From assembly GCA_018380885.1 (NCBI GenBank), contig JAGZSY010000008.1:62001-126000 (forward strand): a DNA stretch of 64,000 nt, given 5' to 3'. The stretch's first letter is position 1. Every line of letters starts with the position of its first letter. Source of the DNA: Enterocloster asparagiformis. Lineage in GTDB: Bacteria; Bacillota; Clostridia; Lachnospirales; Lachnospiraceae. Under the pieces are notes generated by a model. That model was not told the DNA's origin. It searched no databases and saw only the letters and a list, made by a program, of their open reading frames with translations. Below are positions 7,827 through 16,737 of this stretch, piece after piece. The position numbers and the translations under genes were made by a program.

Positions 7827-10340
7827 ATGGAACAATATACAGTGACGGGAATGAGCTGCGCAGCCTGCAGCGCCCGGGTGGAGAAGGCCGTGGCCAAGGT
7901 GCCCGGCGTCACATCCTGCTCGGTCAGCCTGCTGACCAACTCCATGGGGGTGGAGGGCTCCGCCTCCGAGCAGGAGATCGTCAGGGCGGTGGAGGAGGCC
8001 GGCTACGGCGCGGCCGTAAAGGGCGCGGCGGCGGCGAACCGGCCCGCGGCGTCGGAGGTCGACGATATGCTGAAGGACCGGGAGACGCCGGTGTTAAAAC
8101 GCCGCCTGTACTATTCCCTGGGATTTTTGCTGGTGCTCATGTATTTTTCCATGGGACATATGATGTGGAACTGGCCGGTTCCGGCGTTTTTTGCCGGGAA
8201 CCACGTGGCCATGGGGCTGCTGCAGCTTTTGCTGACCGCGGTGGTCATGGTGATCAATCAGAAATTTTTTATCAGCGGATTTAAGGGCCTGATCCACAGA
8301 GCGCCCAATATGGATACGCTGGTGGCCCTGGGCTCCGGCGCGTCGTTTGTGTACAGCGTGTACGCGCTGTTCGCCATGACGGCCGCCCAGGCAAACGGGG
8401 ACATGGCGGGCGTTATGGAGTACATGCACGAGTTCTACTTTGAATCCGCGGCCATGATCCTGACCCTGATCACGGTGGGCAAGATGCTGGAGGCGCGGTC
8501 CAAGGGCAGAACCACGGACGCCTTAAAGAGCCTGATGAAGCTGGCCCCCAAGACCGCGACCCTGCTGGTGAACGGGGTTGAGACCGAGGTCTCCATCGAC
8601 CAGGTGAAAAAGGGCGACATTTTCGCGGTGCGGCCCGGCGAACATGTCCCGGTGGACGGGATTGTTCTGGAGGGAAGCAGCGCGGTCAACGAGTCCGCGC
8701 TGACCGGAGAGAGCATCCCGGTGGATAAGGGCGTGGGCGACCAGGTGTCAGCGGCCACGGTGAATCAGTCCGGTTATATCGTCTGCCAGGCCTCACGGGT
8801 CGGGGAGGACACCACCCTGTCGCAGATCATTCAGATGGTCAGCGACGCGGCGGCCACCAAGGCGCCCATCGCCAAGGTGGCGGACCGGGTGTCCGGCGTC
8901 TTTGTGCCGGCGGTCATCGCCATTGCGGTGGTGACAATGCTTGTCTGGCTGGTTGCGGGGCAGAGCATCGGGTTTGCCCTGGCCAGAGGTATTTCCGTGC
9001 TGGTGATCAGCTGTCCCTGCGCTCTGGGGCTGGCGACGCCGGTGGCCATCATGGTGGGCAACGGCATGGGAGCCAAGCACGGCATCATGTTCAAGACGGC
9101 GGTTTCCCTGGAGGAGACCGGCAAGACGGAGATCGTGGCCTTAGATAAGACCGGAACCATCACAAACGGGGAGCCCAAGGTGACGGATCTCATTCCGGCG
9201 GAGGGTATGAGCGAGGACGAACTGCTGGAGCTGGCGTTTGCCCTGGAGAAAAAGAGCGAGCATCCCCTGGCCAGGGCGATTCTGGCCAAGGCCCGGGAGG
9301 CGGGGATGGAGGCGGCGGAGGTGACGGATTTCAAGGCTCTGCCCGGTAACGGCCTGTCGGCCGTGCGAAACGGGGCGCTGCTCTGCGGCGGAAACCTTAC
9401 CTTTATCAGCAGCCAGGCGGAGATCACGCCTGAGCTGAAAGTCCAGTCCGAGCGGCTGGCGGAGGAGGGCAAGACGCCGCTTTTCTTCAGCCGGGACGGC
9501 AAAATGGCGGGAATCATCGCCGTGGCGGACACCATCAAGGAGGACAGTCCCCAGGCGGTGAGGGAATTGCAGAACATGGGCATCCACGTGGTTATGCTGA
9601 CCGGCGACAACGAGCGCACGGCAAAAGCGGTGGGCAGACAGGCCGGAGTGGACGAGGTGATCGCCGGCGTGCTCCCTGATGGGAAGGAGAGCGTGATCCG
9701 GTCCTTAAAGCGCAAGGGCAAGGTGACCATGGTGGGGGACGGCATCAACGACGCCCCGGCCCTCACCAGGGCGGATATCGGCATCGCCATCGGGGCGGGC
9801 ACGGATATCGCCATCGACGCCGCGGACGTGGTGCTGATGAAGAGCCGACTCAGCGACGTGCCGGCGGCCATCCGCATGAGCCGGGCCACCCTGAGAAACA
9901 TCCACGAGAATCTGTTCTGGGCGTTCTTCTACAACGCGGTGGGCATACCGCTGGCGGCCGGCCTGTGGTATCCGCTTTTGGGCTGGAAGCTGAACCCCAT
10001 GTTCGGGGCAGCGGCAATGAGCTTATCCAGCTTTTGCGTGGTGACAAACGCGCTCCGGCTGAATTTTTTCAAGATGTACGACGGGACGCGGGATAAGAAA
10101 ATAAAAGCGAAGAGAAAGGAAGAAGTAAACATGGAAAAGACAATGAAAATCGAGGGTATGATGTGCGGACACTGCGAGGCCAGAGTGAAGAAGTGCCTGG
10201 AGGCTCTGCCGGAGGTGGAGCAGGCCGTGGTGAGCCACGAGGCGGGCACCGCTGTGGTGACGTTAAGCGGAGCGGTGGCGGACGACGTTTTGAAGAAGGC
10301 GGTGGAGGACCAGGATTACAAGGTGCTCTCCATCCAGTAA
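7827..10340 (+). CDS. copA: Copper-exporting P1B-type ATPase CopA with a C-terminal CopZ-like domain
   Basis: 837 residues. An N-terminal heavy-metal domain has GMSCAAC (C11, C14), followed by a Lys/Glu-rich linker, eight membrane segments including the CPC metal site (C396, C398), phosphorylation Asp440 in DKTGT, SEHPLA and GDGINDAP. After the last helices a Lys-rich linker leads to a second heavy-metal domain (residues 769-837, GMMCGHC). The family normally places these domains at the N-terminus. ATG 7827 is chosen because AAGGAG lies 10 bp upstream; a TTG six bases earlier is less likely. It pumps Cu(I) out of the cell under CsoR control. Confidence 0.93.
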   Translation: MEQYTVTGMSCAACSARVEKAVAKVPGVTSCSVSLLTNSMGVEGSASEQEIVRAVEEAGYGAAVKGAAAANRPAASEVDDMLKDRETPVLKRRLYYSLGFLLVLMYFSMGHMMWNWPVPAFFAGNHVAMGLLQLLLTAVVMVINQKFFISGFKGLIHRAPNMDTLVALGSGASFVYSVYALFAMTAAQANGDMAGVMEYMHEFYFESAAMILTLITVGKMLEARSKGRTTDALKSLMKLAPKTATLLVNGVETEVSIDQVKKGDIFAVRPGEHVPVDGIVLEGSSAVNESALTGESIPVDKGVGDQVSAATVNQSGYIVCQASRVGEDTTLSQIIQMVSDAAATKAPIAKVADRVSGVFVPAVIAIAVVTMLVWLVAGQSIGFALARGISVLVISCPCALGLATPVAIMVGNGMGAKHGIMFKTAVSLEETGKTEIVALDKTGTITNGEPKVTDLIPAEGMSEDELLELAFALEKKSEHPLARAILAKAREAGMEAAEVTDFKALPGNGLSAVRNGALLCGGNLTFISSQAEITPELKVQSERLAEEGKTPLFFSRDGKMAGIIAVADTIKEDSPQAVRELQNMGIHVVMLTGDNERTAKAVGRQAGVDEVIAGVLPDGKESVIRSLKRKGKVTMVGDGINDAPALTRADIGIAIGAGTDIAIDAADVVLMKSRLSDVPAAIRMSRATLRNIHENLFWAFFYNAVGIPLAAGLWYPLLGWKLNPMFGAAAMSLSSFCVVTNALRLNFFKMYDGTRDKKIKAKRKEEVNMEKTMKIEGMMCGHCEARVKKCLEALPEVEQAVVSHEAGTAVVTLSGAVADDVLKKAVEDQDYKVLSIQ
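10131..10340 (+). CDS. Possible internal translation product: stand-alone CopZ-like copper chaperone
   Basis: Inside copA and in its frame, AAAGGAAG at 10115-10122 sits 8 bp before ATG 10131. Initiation there would yield a 69-residue protein of one heavy-metal domain with GMMCGHC, the size and shape of free CopZ. The sequence shows the site; production of the short form is inference. It could instead be a relic of two genes that fused. Confidence 0.45.
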   Translation: MEKTMKIEGMMCGHCEARVKKCLEALPEVEQAVVSHEAGTAVVTLSGAVADDVLKKAVEDQDYKVLSIQ

Positions 10341-10380
10341 ACAGTAAAGGCCGCGTTTTCAGACGGATTTAGATAAGACG

Positions 10381-10426
10381 GGCGGAAGGGCTTTCCAAAA
10401 ATCATATGGAAAGCCCCTCCGCCTTT
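10381..10426 (+). terminator. Terminator after copA
   Basis: A 16-bp stem with one G-U pair (arms 10381-10396 and 10408-10423), an 11-base loop and a short T run. Confidence 0.8.
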
Positions 10427-10455
10427 AATAATTTGCAGAGCGGGACGATTAGGCC

Positions 10456-10484
10456 TTGAAAAATGGCCGTAAAATTGATATTCT
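10456..10484 (+). promoter_or_regulatory. Promoter of the DUF512 gene
   Basis: TTGAAA, 17 bp, TATTCT, ending 45 bp before the chosen start. Confidence 0.5.
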
Positions 10485-10529
10485 GTTCTTTATGGATTGC
10501 ATAGATTAAGAGATAAAGAGGGAACGCAA

Positions 10530-11987
10530 TTGGCTAAAAAGAAGAATGAACATGTGATCAGGGAGGTATACCCCGGTTCCATCGCCGAGGAGATGGAGAT
10601 TGAGCCCGGGGACGTGCTGCTCTCGATCAACAATGAGGAAATAGAGGACGTATTCGACTACAGGTACCTGATCAAGGACGAGTATGTGGAGGCGCTGGTG
10701 CGCAAGTCGGACGGCGAGGAGTGGCTGCTGGAGATCGACAAGGAGTACGACGACGATCTGGGCGTGGAATTTGAGAACAGCCTGATGAGCGATTACCGAT
10801 CCTGCAGCAACAAGTGCATATTCTGCTTTATCGACCAGATGCCGCCGGGGATGCGGGAAACCCTGTATTTCAAGGACGACGACTCGCGCCTGTCGTTTTT
10901 GCAGGGCAATTATATCACCCTGACCAACATGAAGGAGCGGGATATTGAGCGGATCATCCGCATGCAGCTGGCGCCCATCAACATTTCCGTGCAGAGCACC
11001 AACCCGGAGCTGCGCTGCAAGATGCTGCACAACCGCTTTGCCGGGGAAAAGCTGAAATATCTGCAGATGCTCTACGACGGCCATGTGGAGATGAACGGCC
11101 AGGTTGTGTGCTGCAGGCACGTGAACGACGGGGCGGAGCTGGAGCGCACCATAGACGATCTGGCCAAATACCTGCCGTTTCTGCGCAGCGTTTCCGTGGT
11201 GCCTGCCGGAATCACCAAATTCCGGGACGGGCTGTTCCCCATCGAGTTGTTTACCCCAGAGGAGGCCGGGGAGGTGATCGACATGATCGAGAGCCGCCAG
11301 AAGGGATACTACGAGGAGTACGGCCTGCATTTTATCCACGCCAGCGACGAGTGGTACATCACGGCTGGCCGGGACTTTCCGGAGGAAGAGCGGTACGACG
11401 GCTATATCCAGCTGGAGAACGGCGTGGGCATGATGCGCATGTTTATCAACGAGTTCAACGAGGCGCTGGAGGAGACGCTGGCTGGCGGGGAGTACGGGAC
11501 GCTGGCGCAGAACGTGAGCCGGACCCTGACTATCGCCACGGGGAAGCTGGCTTTCCCCACGGTCCGCGGCTTTGCGGACCGGCTCATGGAGGCGTTCCCA
11601 CATCTGCGGATTCATGTCTGCTGCATCCGCAACGATTTCTTCGGGGAGACCATCACGGTTTCCGGGCTGATCACGGGCCAGGACCTGATCCGGCAGCTGA
11701 AGGAGCGCCAAGATGGCGGCGGGGAACTGGGGGATGTGCTGCAAATCCCCTCCAATATGCTGCGCGTGGGCGAGCAGGTGTTTCTGGACGATCTGACGGT
11801 GCAGGACGTGGAGCGGGAGCTGGGGCTGCGCGTGGTGGCAGTGGAGCCAGGGGGCAGGGAATTTATTGAGGCGATTTTGGACCCCGCGTATTGTATGGAG
11901 CGGGAAAACGAAAATTTTGTCTACATCCAGGCGTACGACAGGAGCGGCGAAGCTCAGGCGCAGACTGCACAGAAGAAGGAACGGTGA
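10530..11987 (+). CDS. DUF512 family protein (PDZ plus radical-SAM-like, TIGR03279 type)
   Basis: About 485 residues. The N-terminus reads as a PDZ domain (VYPGSIAEEMEIEPGDVLLS). It is followed by a CxxxCxxC motif at C92, C96 and C99 (CSNKCIFC), the arrangement of a radical-SAM iron-sulfur site, and then the conserved DUF512 C-terminal domain. The start is TTG 10530, with AAAGAGGGA seven bases upstream. The family is widespread in Clostridia and Cyanobacteria, often near the GTPase gene der, but its reaction is unknown. A small ORF follows at once. Confidence 0.85.
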   Translation: MAKKKNEHVIREVYPGSIAEEMEIEPGDVLLSINNEEIEDVFDYRYLIKDEYVEALVRKSDGEEWLLEIDKEYDDDLGVEFENSLMSDYRSCSNKCIFCFIDQMPPGMRETLYFKDDDSRLSFLQGNYITLTNMKERDIERIIRMQLAPINISVQSTNPELRCKMLHNRFAGEKLKYLQMLYDGHVEMNGQVVCCRHVNDGAELERTIDDLAKYLPFLRSVSVVPAGITKFRDGLFPIELFTPEEAGEVIDMIESRQKGYYEEYGLHFIHASDEWYITAGRDFPEEERYDGYIQLENGVGMMRMFINEFNEALEETLAGGEYGTLAQNVSRTLTIATGKLAFPTVRGFADRLMEAFPHLRIHVCCIRNDFFGETITVSGLITGQDLIRQLKERQDGGGELGDVLQIPSNMLRVGEQVFLDDLTVQDVERELGLRVVAVEPGGREFIEAILDPAYCMERENENFVYIQAYDRSGEAQAQTAQKKER

Positions 11988-11991
11988 GAGT

Positions 11992-12156
11992 ATGGAGCAT
12001 CAAAACGTCCGCAGAGGACGCTACAACATGGACTTTGACCCGAAAAAGGGAGACCCCTACGGAAATCTCGGGAAGGCGCTCAGGCACATCGACGATCTCA
12101 AGCGCAGGGAGCGCATGGGAGACGATTCCGCGGGGAAAGAAAACAGAGTGGGATGA
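11992..12156 (+). CDS. Small hypothetical protein (54 aa)
   Basis: Starts 4 bp after the DUF512 stop. It is a charged, probably soluble peptide beginning MEHQNVRRGRYNMDFDP, with a helical C-terminal half. GAAGGA lies 11 bp upstream. It ends just before a good terminator, which supports its being the last gene of the unit. No family recognised. Confidence 0.5.
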   Translation: MEHQNVRRGRYNMDFDPKKGDPYGNLGKALRHIDDLKRRERMGDDSAGKENRVG

Positions 12157-12173
12157 ATCCGGTTTTCAGGAGA

Positions 12174-12208
12174 GCCGCCGGTCACAGGGATGTGGCCGGC
12201 GGCGTTTT
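12174..12208 (+). terminator. Terminator between convergent genes
   Basis: A near-perfect 13-bp stem, GCCGCCGGTCACA / TGTGGCCGGCGGC, with a GGGA loop and GTTTT after it. Confidence 0.8.
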
Positions 12209-12227
12209 CGATGGCGTGGGAAATTCC

Positions 12228-13661
12228 TCACGCCGTCCGCCACTGCGCTCTCGCGGCGGCCCGGCTCCTGCAGAGCAGCTTCGCGGTCGTCTCAATGTCC
12301 TCCGCCGTGGTATCCGGGTGCAGGGTGCACATCCGCAGAACCTTTTTGCCGCAGAGCTCGGTGGTAAGAATCTGCGCGTAGCCGCTGTCCGTGACCTCCC
12401 GGGCAATTTCCTGGTTCAGGCGGTCGAGAAGGCCCGCAGATGCGTTGGCGGGAGCGAAGCGGAAGTTGACGATGCCCTGCTGCGCGGGGGAGACGATCTC
12501 CCAACCGGGATATTTCCGGATCGTTTTTTCGGCCAGCAGGGCCATATCGCAGCCGTGTTCGATCATCCGGCCCATCCCCTCGCTGCCCATGGCCTGCAGG
12601 GTGATCCACAGCTTCAGGCTCCGGGCAGGCCGCGTCAGCTCCGGGCCGAGGTCCCAGAAGTCGGGACTGTCGCTGAACGCTTCGGCGTCCGTCAAATATT
12701 CCGGGTGGACGGCGAAGCTGTGAACAAGATGGGACTGATTTCGCACCAGCACCATGCTGCAGCCATAGGTCTGCATCAGCCATTTGTGGGCATCCCAGCT
12801 CAGACTGTCCGAGAGCTCGATGCCGGCCAGGCTTTTGCGGCAGCGCTCGGACAGCAGGAGGGAAGCTCCGAAGGCCCCGTCCACGTGCATCCACATCCCA
12901 TGCTCCCGGCAGATTCCGGCGATCTCCGGCAGCGGGTCGATGCTCCCGGTGTTGGTGGTTCCCGCGGTGGCGATCACGGCAAAGGGCTTTTTCCCTCCGT
13001 CCAGATCCTCGCGGATTGCGGCGTTCAGGGCGTCCAGATCCATGCGGAAATTTGCATCCGAGGGGATTTTTCGGACCTGTCCGGGCTGAAAGCCGATGAT
13101 ATGCAGCCCCTTGGCGACGGAGGAATGGGTCTGGTCCGACACATAAGCCACGGCCAGGGGGCGCTCAGCCGCGGTCAGTTTGGCGTCTCTGGCGGCGGTC
13201 AGCGCGGTTAAGTTGGCCATGGAACCGCCGGAGACGAACAGTCCGCCGCTTCCGTCCGGGTACCCCGCCAGGCCGCACATCCACCGAATCAGCTCCCGCT
13301 CGATGCAGCTTGCGGCGGAAGCGTTCATGCTGCAGCCCGCGTGGGGATCGTAGGCGTTTGTCATCACGTCGCCCATCCAGGAAAAGAGGGAGACCGGGCT
13401 GGGAATACACGCAAAGCAGCGCGGATGCTGGATAAGGGTCGCGTTGGAATACACGCTGTCTGTCATTTCGCGGAACACCTCGTCCACCGGCCGCCCCTTC
13501 TGCGGAATCCCCATCCCCTGCAAACGTGAGATCGTCTCCGCGCTTGCCTGGCGGCAGACGTCCTGCCGCCTCATGTTCTGGTAAAAGCTGAGAACCGTAT
13601 CCACAAAGTCCTTCATCAGAGCTCCGGCTCTCTCAGTCTGTGCGTTCATAAAAGAATCCAT
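12228..13661 (-). CDS. PLP-dependent group II decarboxylase, aromatic L-amino-acid decarboxylase type
   Basis: 477 residues. The PLP lysine is K293 in SWDAHKWL, preceded by VDGAFGAS, whose Asp holds the pyridine nitrogen, and by the TAGTTNTGSID block. Length and the DPHAGCSMN and CIERELIRWM regions fit the aromatic/tyrosine branch rather than glutamate decarboxylases. Such enzymes turn Trp, Phe or Tyr into tryptamine, phenethylamine or tyramine. ATG follows AGGAGG by 8 bp. It stands alone, divergent from a LysR regulator and without a neighbouring amine exchanger. The substrate cannot be fixed from sequence alone. Confidence 0.85.
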   Translation of the reverse strand: MDSFMNAQTERAGALMKDFVDTVLSFYQNMRRQDVCRQASAETISRLQGMGIPQKGRPVDEVFREMTDSVYSNATLIQHPRCFACIPSPVSLFSWMGDVMTNAYDPHAGCSMNASAASCIERELIRWMCGLAGYPDGSGGLFVSGGSMANLTALTAARDAKLTAAERPLAVAYVSDQTHSSVAKGLHIIGFQPGQVRKIPSDANFRMDLDALNAAIREDLDGGKKPFAVIATAGTTNTGSIDPLPEIAGICREHGMWMHVDGAFGASLLLSERCRKSLAGIELSDSLSWDAHKWLMQTYGCSMVLVRNQSHLVHSFAVHPEYLTDAEAFSDSPDFWDLGPELTRPARSLKLWITLQAMGSEGMGRMIEHGCDMALLAEKTIRKYPGWEIVSPAQQGIVNFRFAPANASAGLLDRLNQEIAREVTDSGYAQILTTELCGKKVLRMCTLHPDTTAEDIETTAKLLCRSRAAARAQWRTA

Positions 13662-13729
13662 AGTTTCTGCCTCCTGTTCGGTACTTGACTTATCTCATTT
13701 CTTACAGTACCATACAGATAATGGATTTG

Positions 13730-13747
13730 TGAAATTCATAGATTTCA
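13730..13747. promoter_or_regulatory. Candidate LysR operator
   Basis: Inverted repeat TGAAAT-N6-ATTTCA in the divergent intergenic region. Position and symmetry fit a LysR-type site; binding is inferred. Confidence 0.45.
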
Positions 13748-13780
13748 TAATAATGTTCAAATATTTTGATAGGTGAAGCG

Positions 13781-14692
13781 ATGGAGATCAGAAATATTAT
13801 AACCTTTGTGCGCATAGCAGAGCTGCAAAACTTTTCCAAGGCCGCCGAACAGCTGGGATACTCCCAATCGGCCGTGACCATGCAGATCAAACAGCTGGAG
13901 GAGGAGCTGCACACGCAGCTGTTTGACCGCATCGGCAAGCGCATCAAACTGACCCAGGCGGGACAGAGGCTGCTGCCCCACGCGCTGGATATCCTGGACG
14001 CGGTGCGCAGGGCGGAAAACATCACACAGGTTCCGGGGGATGTCAGGGGAAAGCTGCGCATCGGCACGGCCGAGTCGCTTCTGATCAGCGTGCTGCCGCC
14101 CGCGATTATCGAGTTCAGCCGCCTCTGCCCCAGGGTGGAGGTGAGCACCCAGACGGCGCTGGTGAGGGAGCTGTTCGATATGCTGCAGCGAAACGATATC
14201 GATATCCTGTTCTTTTTGGATCAGAGGATCAATTTTCCAGAGTGGGTGAAAGTGGCGGAACGCCCTGAAACCGCGTTTTTTGTCGCCTCCGCCAGGTCCT
14301 GTCTGGCCGGGCGGAGGCAGATTTCCCTGGAACGCCTGCTCAAGGAGCCGTTTCTCCTCACGGAAAAGGGGGTCAGCTACCGCTATGAGATGGAGCAGGT
14401 CCTGGCTGCGTCCGGCGTGGAGCTGCACCCGTTTCTGGAGACCGGCAACACGGATATCATCACAAAAATGCTGTTGGAAAACCGCGGGGTATCGTTTCTG
14501 CCGGAATATGTGGTCCGGGATTACATACAGGACGGACGGCTGGTCGTGCTGGACACGGTATGCCCGGAGATTCGCATGTGGACCCAGCTGGTCTACCACA
14601 AACACAAGTATGTCACGCCGCAGATGGAACGTTTTCTGGAGCTGATGGCCGGGCGGATGGGCGCGGCAGCGGTTCCTGATCCGATGAATTGA
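13781..14692 (+). CDS. LysR-family transcriptional regulator
   Basis: 303 residues: an N-terminal winged helix-turn-helix (NFSKAAEQLGYSQSAVTMQI), a linker helix and a two-lobed effector domain. AGGTGA lies just before ATG 13781, so the upstream in-frame TTG is not used. It is transcribed away from the decarboxylase gene across 119 bp, the usual arrangement for a regulator of its neighbour; an aromatic amino acid or amine as effector would be logical but is inference. Confidence 0.88.
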   Translation: MEIRNIITFVRIAELQNFSKAAEQLGYSQSAVTMQIKQLEEELHTQLFDRIGKRIKLTQAGQRLLPHALDILDAVRRAENITQVPGDVRGKLRIGTAESLLISVLPPAIIEFSRLCPRVEVSTQTALVRELFDMLQRNDIDILFFLDQRINFPEWVKVAERPETAFFVASARSCLAGRRQISLERLLKEPFLLTEKGVSYRYEMEQVLAASGVELHPFLETGNTDIITKMLLENRGVSFLPEYVVRDYIQDGRLVVLDTVCPEIRMWTQLVYHKHKYVTPQMERFLELMAGRMGAAAVPDPMN

Positions 14693-14719
14693 GTTTCTGA
14701 GTTTGACAACGGAAAAAGT

Positions 14720-14768
14720 AAAAAGTCCTTGAACCCGGTTTGATGACAACGGGGGCAAGGACTTTTTT
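14720..14768 (+). terminator. Terminator after the LysR gene
   Basis: Stem AAAAGTCCTTG / CAAGGACTTTT with a 24-base loop and a T tract. The A-rich 5' arm lets it work from both sides, serving the gene ending at 14883 on the other strand as well. The 14693-14882 gap holds nothing else recognised. Confidence 0.7.
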
Positions 14769-14882
14769 ATTGTCAGGCCGAGGGCGGAGCCCGCGGCCTG
14801 TTCCTTTAGTGAAGTTGTAATCTCAGCTGCCGGTTTTTTTGAGAACCAGAATGATGTCAGAGCGCTCCCTGCGTCCGGTGCG

Positions 14883-16520
14883 TCAGCCGTTCCGCCTCGG
14901 GCAGCAACCGCATTTACAACACGGAGGTTTGGGCGGACAGGGCGGTTTTGGAGGGCAGGGCGGTTCCGGCGGATAAGGGGGCTTCGGAGGGAACGGCGGG
15001 CAGGGCGGTTCCGGCGGGTAAGGGGGCTTCGGAGGGCAGGGCGGGTAAGGCGGCTCCGGAGGGTAGGGCGGATAAGGCGGCCTCGGAGGGTAGGGCGGAT
15101 AGGGCGGCTCCGGCGGGTAGGGCGGGTAAGGCGGCTTCGGAGGATAGGGCGGGTAAGGCGGCCTCGGAGGGTAGGGTGGATAAGGCGGCTCCGGAGGATA
15201 GGGCGGATAAGGCGGCTCCGGAGGGTAGGGCGGATAAGGGGGCTTCGGCGGAAACGGCGGATAGGGCTGCACCGGTGGATACGGCCAGTATACCGGCATA
15301 CACGGCATTGGCAGCGGAAACCCGCAGGAAGCACCTGCATTGCTGCTGTTATTATTGTTATTGTTGTTATTGTTATTGATGTTGACCCCGAGCTGTCCGT
15401 TTTTAGACGAATGACCGCCCTTTTCAACGCTGTCCGGATAATTGACACAGAGGCAGAGCTCTGCCGTGAGCGTCACCGGTTCATCATCCAGCGAGGTCCC
15501 GATGGGCTGGTAATTCAGAGCCGTGCTCTGGGCTTCCATTGAAATCACGCGTGTGATCGTTCCGGTATAGGAGGCTGTCACGGTAAAGCAGACCTGTTTT
15601 TTACAGGCGCGCAGCGCGATATAGAATTCCTGGCCGATCACCGGAGTCCCGATGGGATTGCCGCAGAAATCCATGAATGTGGCGGAGTAGTCGCCGCCGC
15701 AGTTGCAGAATGGTGTGACGGTAATCTGGGGTTGTCCGGCAAAACTCGACAATATTTTAAAGGGTCCGACGAGCAGCCGTCCGCAGATAATCCGCACTTC
15801 ATCCGGGCAGCCTTGAAAGATAAAATAAGGCGCGCCGGGATCGGACGGCATGGCGCTCTTATTGCAGCAGTCGATGCCGGCATTGGCGCATTTGCCGGTG
15901 CCTGAGGACGGAGACGGGCGCGTGGTATCCGTGGCGCCGTCCGCGTATTCCCCGGCGAGCTTGAGCAGACTCAGCACGGTCGTTCTCAAACGGTCTGATT
16001 TGGGATGGGGGTCCGTGCCTCCGCAATTTAAGAAGTACACTTCATCCAGGGAAATCTGCCCCAGAAGCACCCACAGGGCCACCTGAACGGCGGCGTAGGC
16101 GTCGTTATCGTCCAAGGCCGGACTGACAGTGGGGTCCACATCGGCAAGGGCGAACGTGGCGTCGGCGCTGGCTGCCGGATAGGCGTTGGCCATGATCCAT
16201 CCGAACATGTTCTTCTGGCGCGCCGTGGATGCCGGAAAGATGGTCTCAAAAGGCCGGCTCTCATAGGGGACGTCGTTGTATGGTCCGTCGGCAAATTTGT
16301 CCAGACAGTAGACCGGTTTATTGGCGGCGGTCAATATATTCCCGAAAAATTGAAAAATGTTGTTATGGTCGTCCCGGTTGAGACGGTAGCGGGAGGCGGA
16401 GGTGGAATCCAAATCACAGTAGTTTTCCCGATTTGCATTGCCTCCTGCGGTTCCGCTGACGTCTGAATCAGGGTAGACGATAAATGGCCGGGATTGCAGT
16501 TTTGCATTGTTGTCTTTCAT
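14883..16520 (-). CDS. Thioester-domain protein with Pro/Tyr repeats and a Cys-rich tail, no signal peptide
   Basis: About 545 residues. The N-terminal domain has VYCLDKF (C72) and, 74 residues later, AAVQVALW (Q146), the Cys and Gln motifs of Cys-Gln thioester domains found in Gram-positive surface adhesins. A Cys-containing beta-rich region follows, then a run of about ten Asn near residue 380, then about 140 residues built from 9-residue YPPYPP(E/K/R)PP units, ending in CCKCGCCPRRNG. No signal peptide, sortase motif or membrane helix is visible, so Sec export is not supported. AGGAGA precedes both GTG 16523 and ATG 16520; ATG is used. A sigma-K-like promoter lies upstream. A spore-surface role is inference. 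Confidence 0.7.
   Translation of the reverse strand: MKDNNAKLQSRPFIVYPDSDVSGTAGGNANRENYCDLDSTSASRYRLNRDDHNNIFQFFGNILTAANKPVYCLDKFADGPYNDVPYESRPFETIFPASTARQKNMFGWIMANAYPAASADATFALADVDPTVSPALDDNDAYAAVQVALWVLLGQISLDEVYFLNCGGTDPHPKSDRLRTTVLSLLKLAGEYADGATDTTRPSPSSGTGKCANAGIDCCNKSAMPSDPGAPYFIFQGCPDEVRIICGRLLVGPFKILSSFAGQPQITVTPFCNCGGDYSATFMDFCGNPIGTPVIGQEFYIALRACKKQVCFTVTASYTGTITRVISMEAQSTALNYQPIGTSLDDEPVTLTAELCLCVNYPDSVEKGGHSSKNGQLGVNINNNNNNNNNNSSNAGASCGFPLPMPCMPVYWPYPPVQPYPPFPPKPPYPPYPPEPPYPPYPPEPPYPPYPPRPPYPPYPPKPPYPPYPPEPPYPPYPPRPPYPPYPPEPPYPPCPPKPPYPPEPPCPPFPPKPPYPPEPPCPPKPPCPPKPPCCKCGCCPRRNG
14930..15290 (-). repeat. Tandem 27-bp repeats encoding YPPYPPxPP
   Basis: Coding repeats of period 27 bp, with an 18-bp sub-period in places. 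The variable third position of each PP triplet cycles through Glu, Lys and Arg. The last units degenerate to CPP and then a Cys-rich end. Such repeats are prone to slippage and copy-number change. Confidence 0.85.
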
Positions 16521-16571
16521 CACAGCAAATTCTCCTCTAATTCTTCCTCATATCAAAGTTCATTACAATAT

Positions 16572-16599
16572 TAAGATATGCAGAGGCTTGGGTTTTGTC
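16572..16599 (-). promoter_or_regulatory. Candidate sigma-K-like promoter of the thioester protein gene
   Basis: On the minus strand, GACA then 15 bp then CATATCTTA, which fits the CATAnnnTA -10 of the mother-cell sigma factor K. It ends about 50 bp before the start codon. The motif is short, so the match could be chance. Confidence 0.35.
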
Positions 16600-16670
16600 C
16601 ACGAAGCGGCGGCGGGAGGACTGTCTGCCGCCGAACCGGTTTTAAGAAGATAAAAGGAAAAAATTGCTAG

Positions 16671-16700
16671 TTGACATGTCCTTGCAGTTTATGGTAATAT
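16671..16700 (+). promoter_or_regulatory. Promoter of the siderophore ABC operon
   Basis: A consensus TTGACA, an 18-bp spacer and TAATAT. Confidence 0.75.
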
Positions 16701-16706
16701 CTCGGA

Positions 16707-16722
16707 GTTAGTTTTAACTAAC
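16707..16722. promoter_or_regulatory. Iron-type operator, copy 1
   Basis: Inverted repeat GTTAGTT-TT-AACTAAC directly after the -10. The same half-sites occur once more in the window, at 35294-35309, again just after a -10 and again before iron-related genes. It resembles DtxR/IdeR-family boxes; the regulator is not in the window. Confidence 0.7.
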
Positions 16723-16737
16723 AGAAAGGGCGAGGAT

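Noticed and set aside
12153..13211. A 352-codon open frame opposite the decarboxylase
   Set aside because: High-GC antisense shadow with no recognisable protein features; the minus-strand decarboxylase is clear.
14930..15290. Tandem repeats as a possible CRISPR array
   Set aside because: The repeats are contiguous, in frame with a protein, and have no unique spacers or cas genes.
13757..15448. A long open frame antisense to the LysR gene and the Pro-rich repeat
   Set aside because: Its Arg/Pro/Leu repeats mirror the 27-bp coding repeats, it runs on through the LysR gene in antisense, and it has no ribosome site. The thioester protein and LysR frames fit far better.
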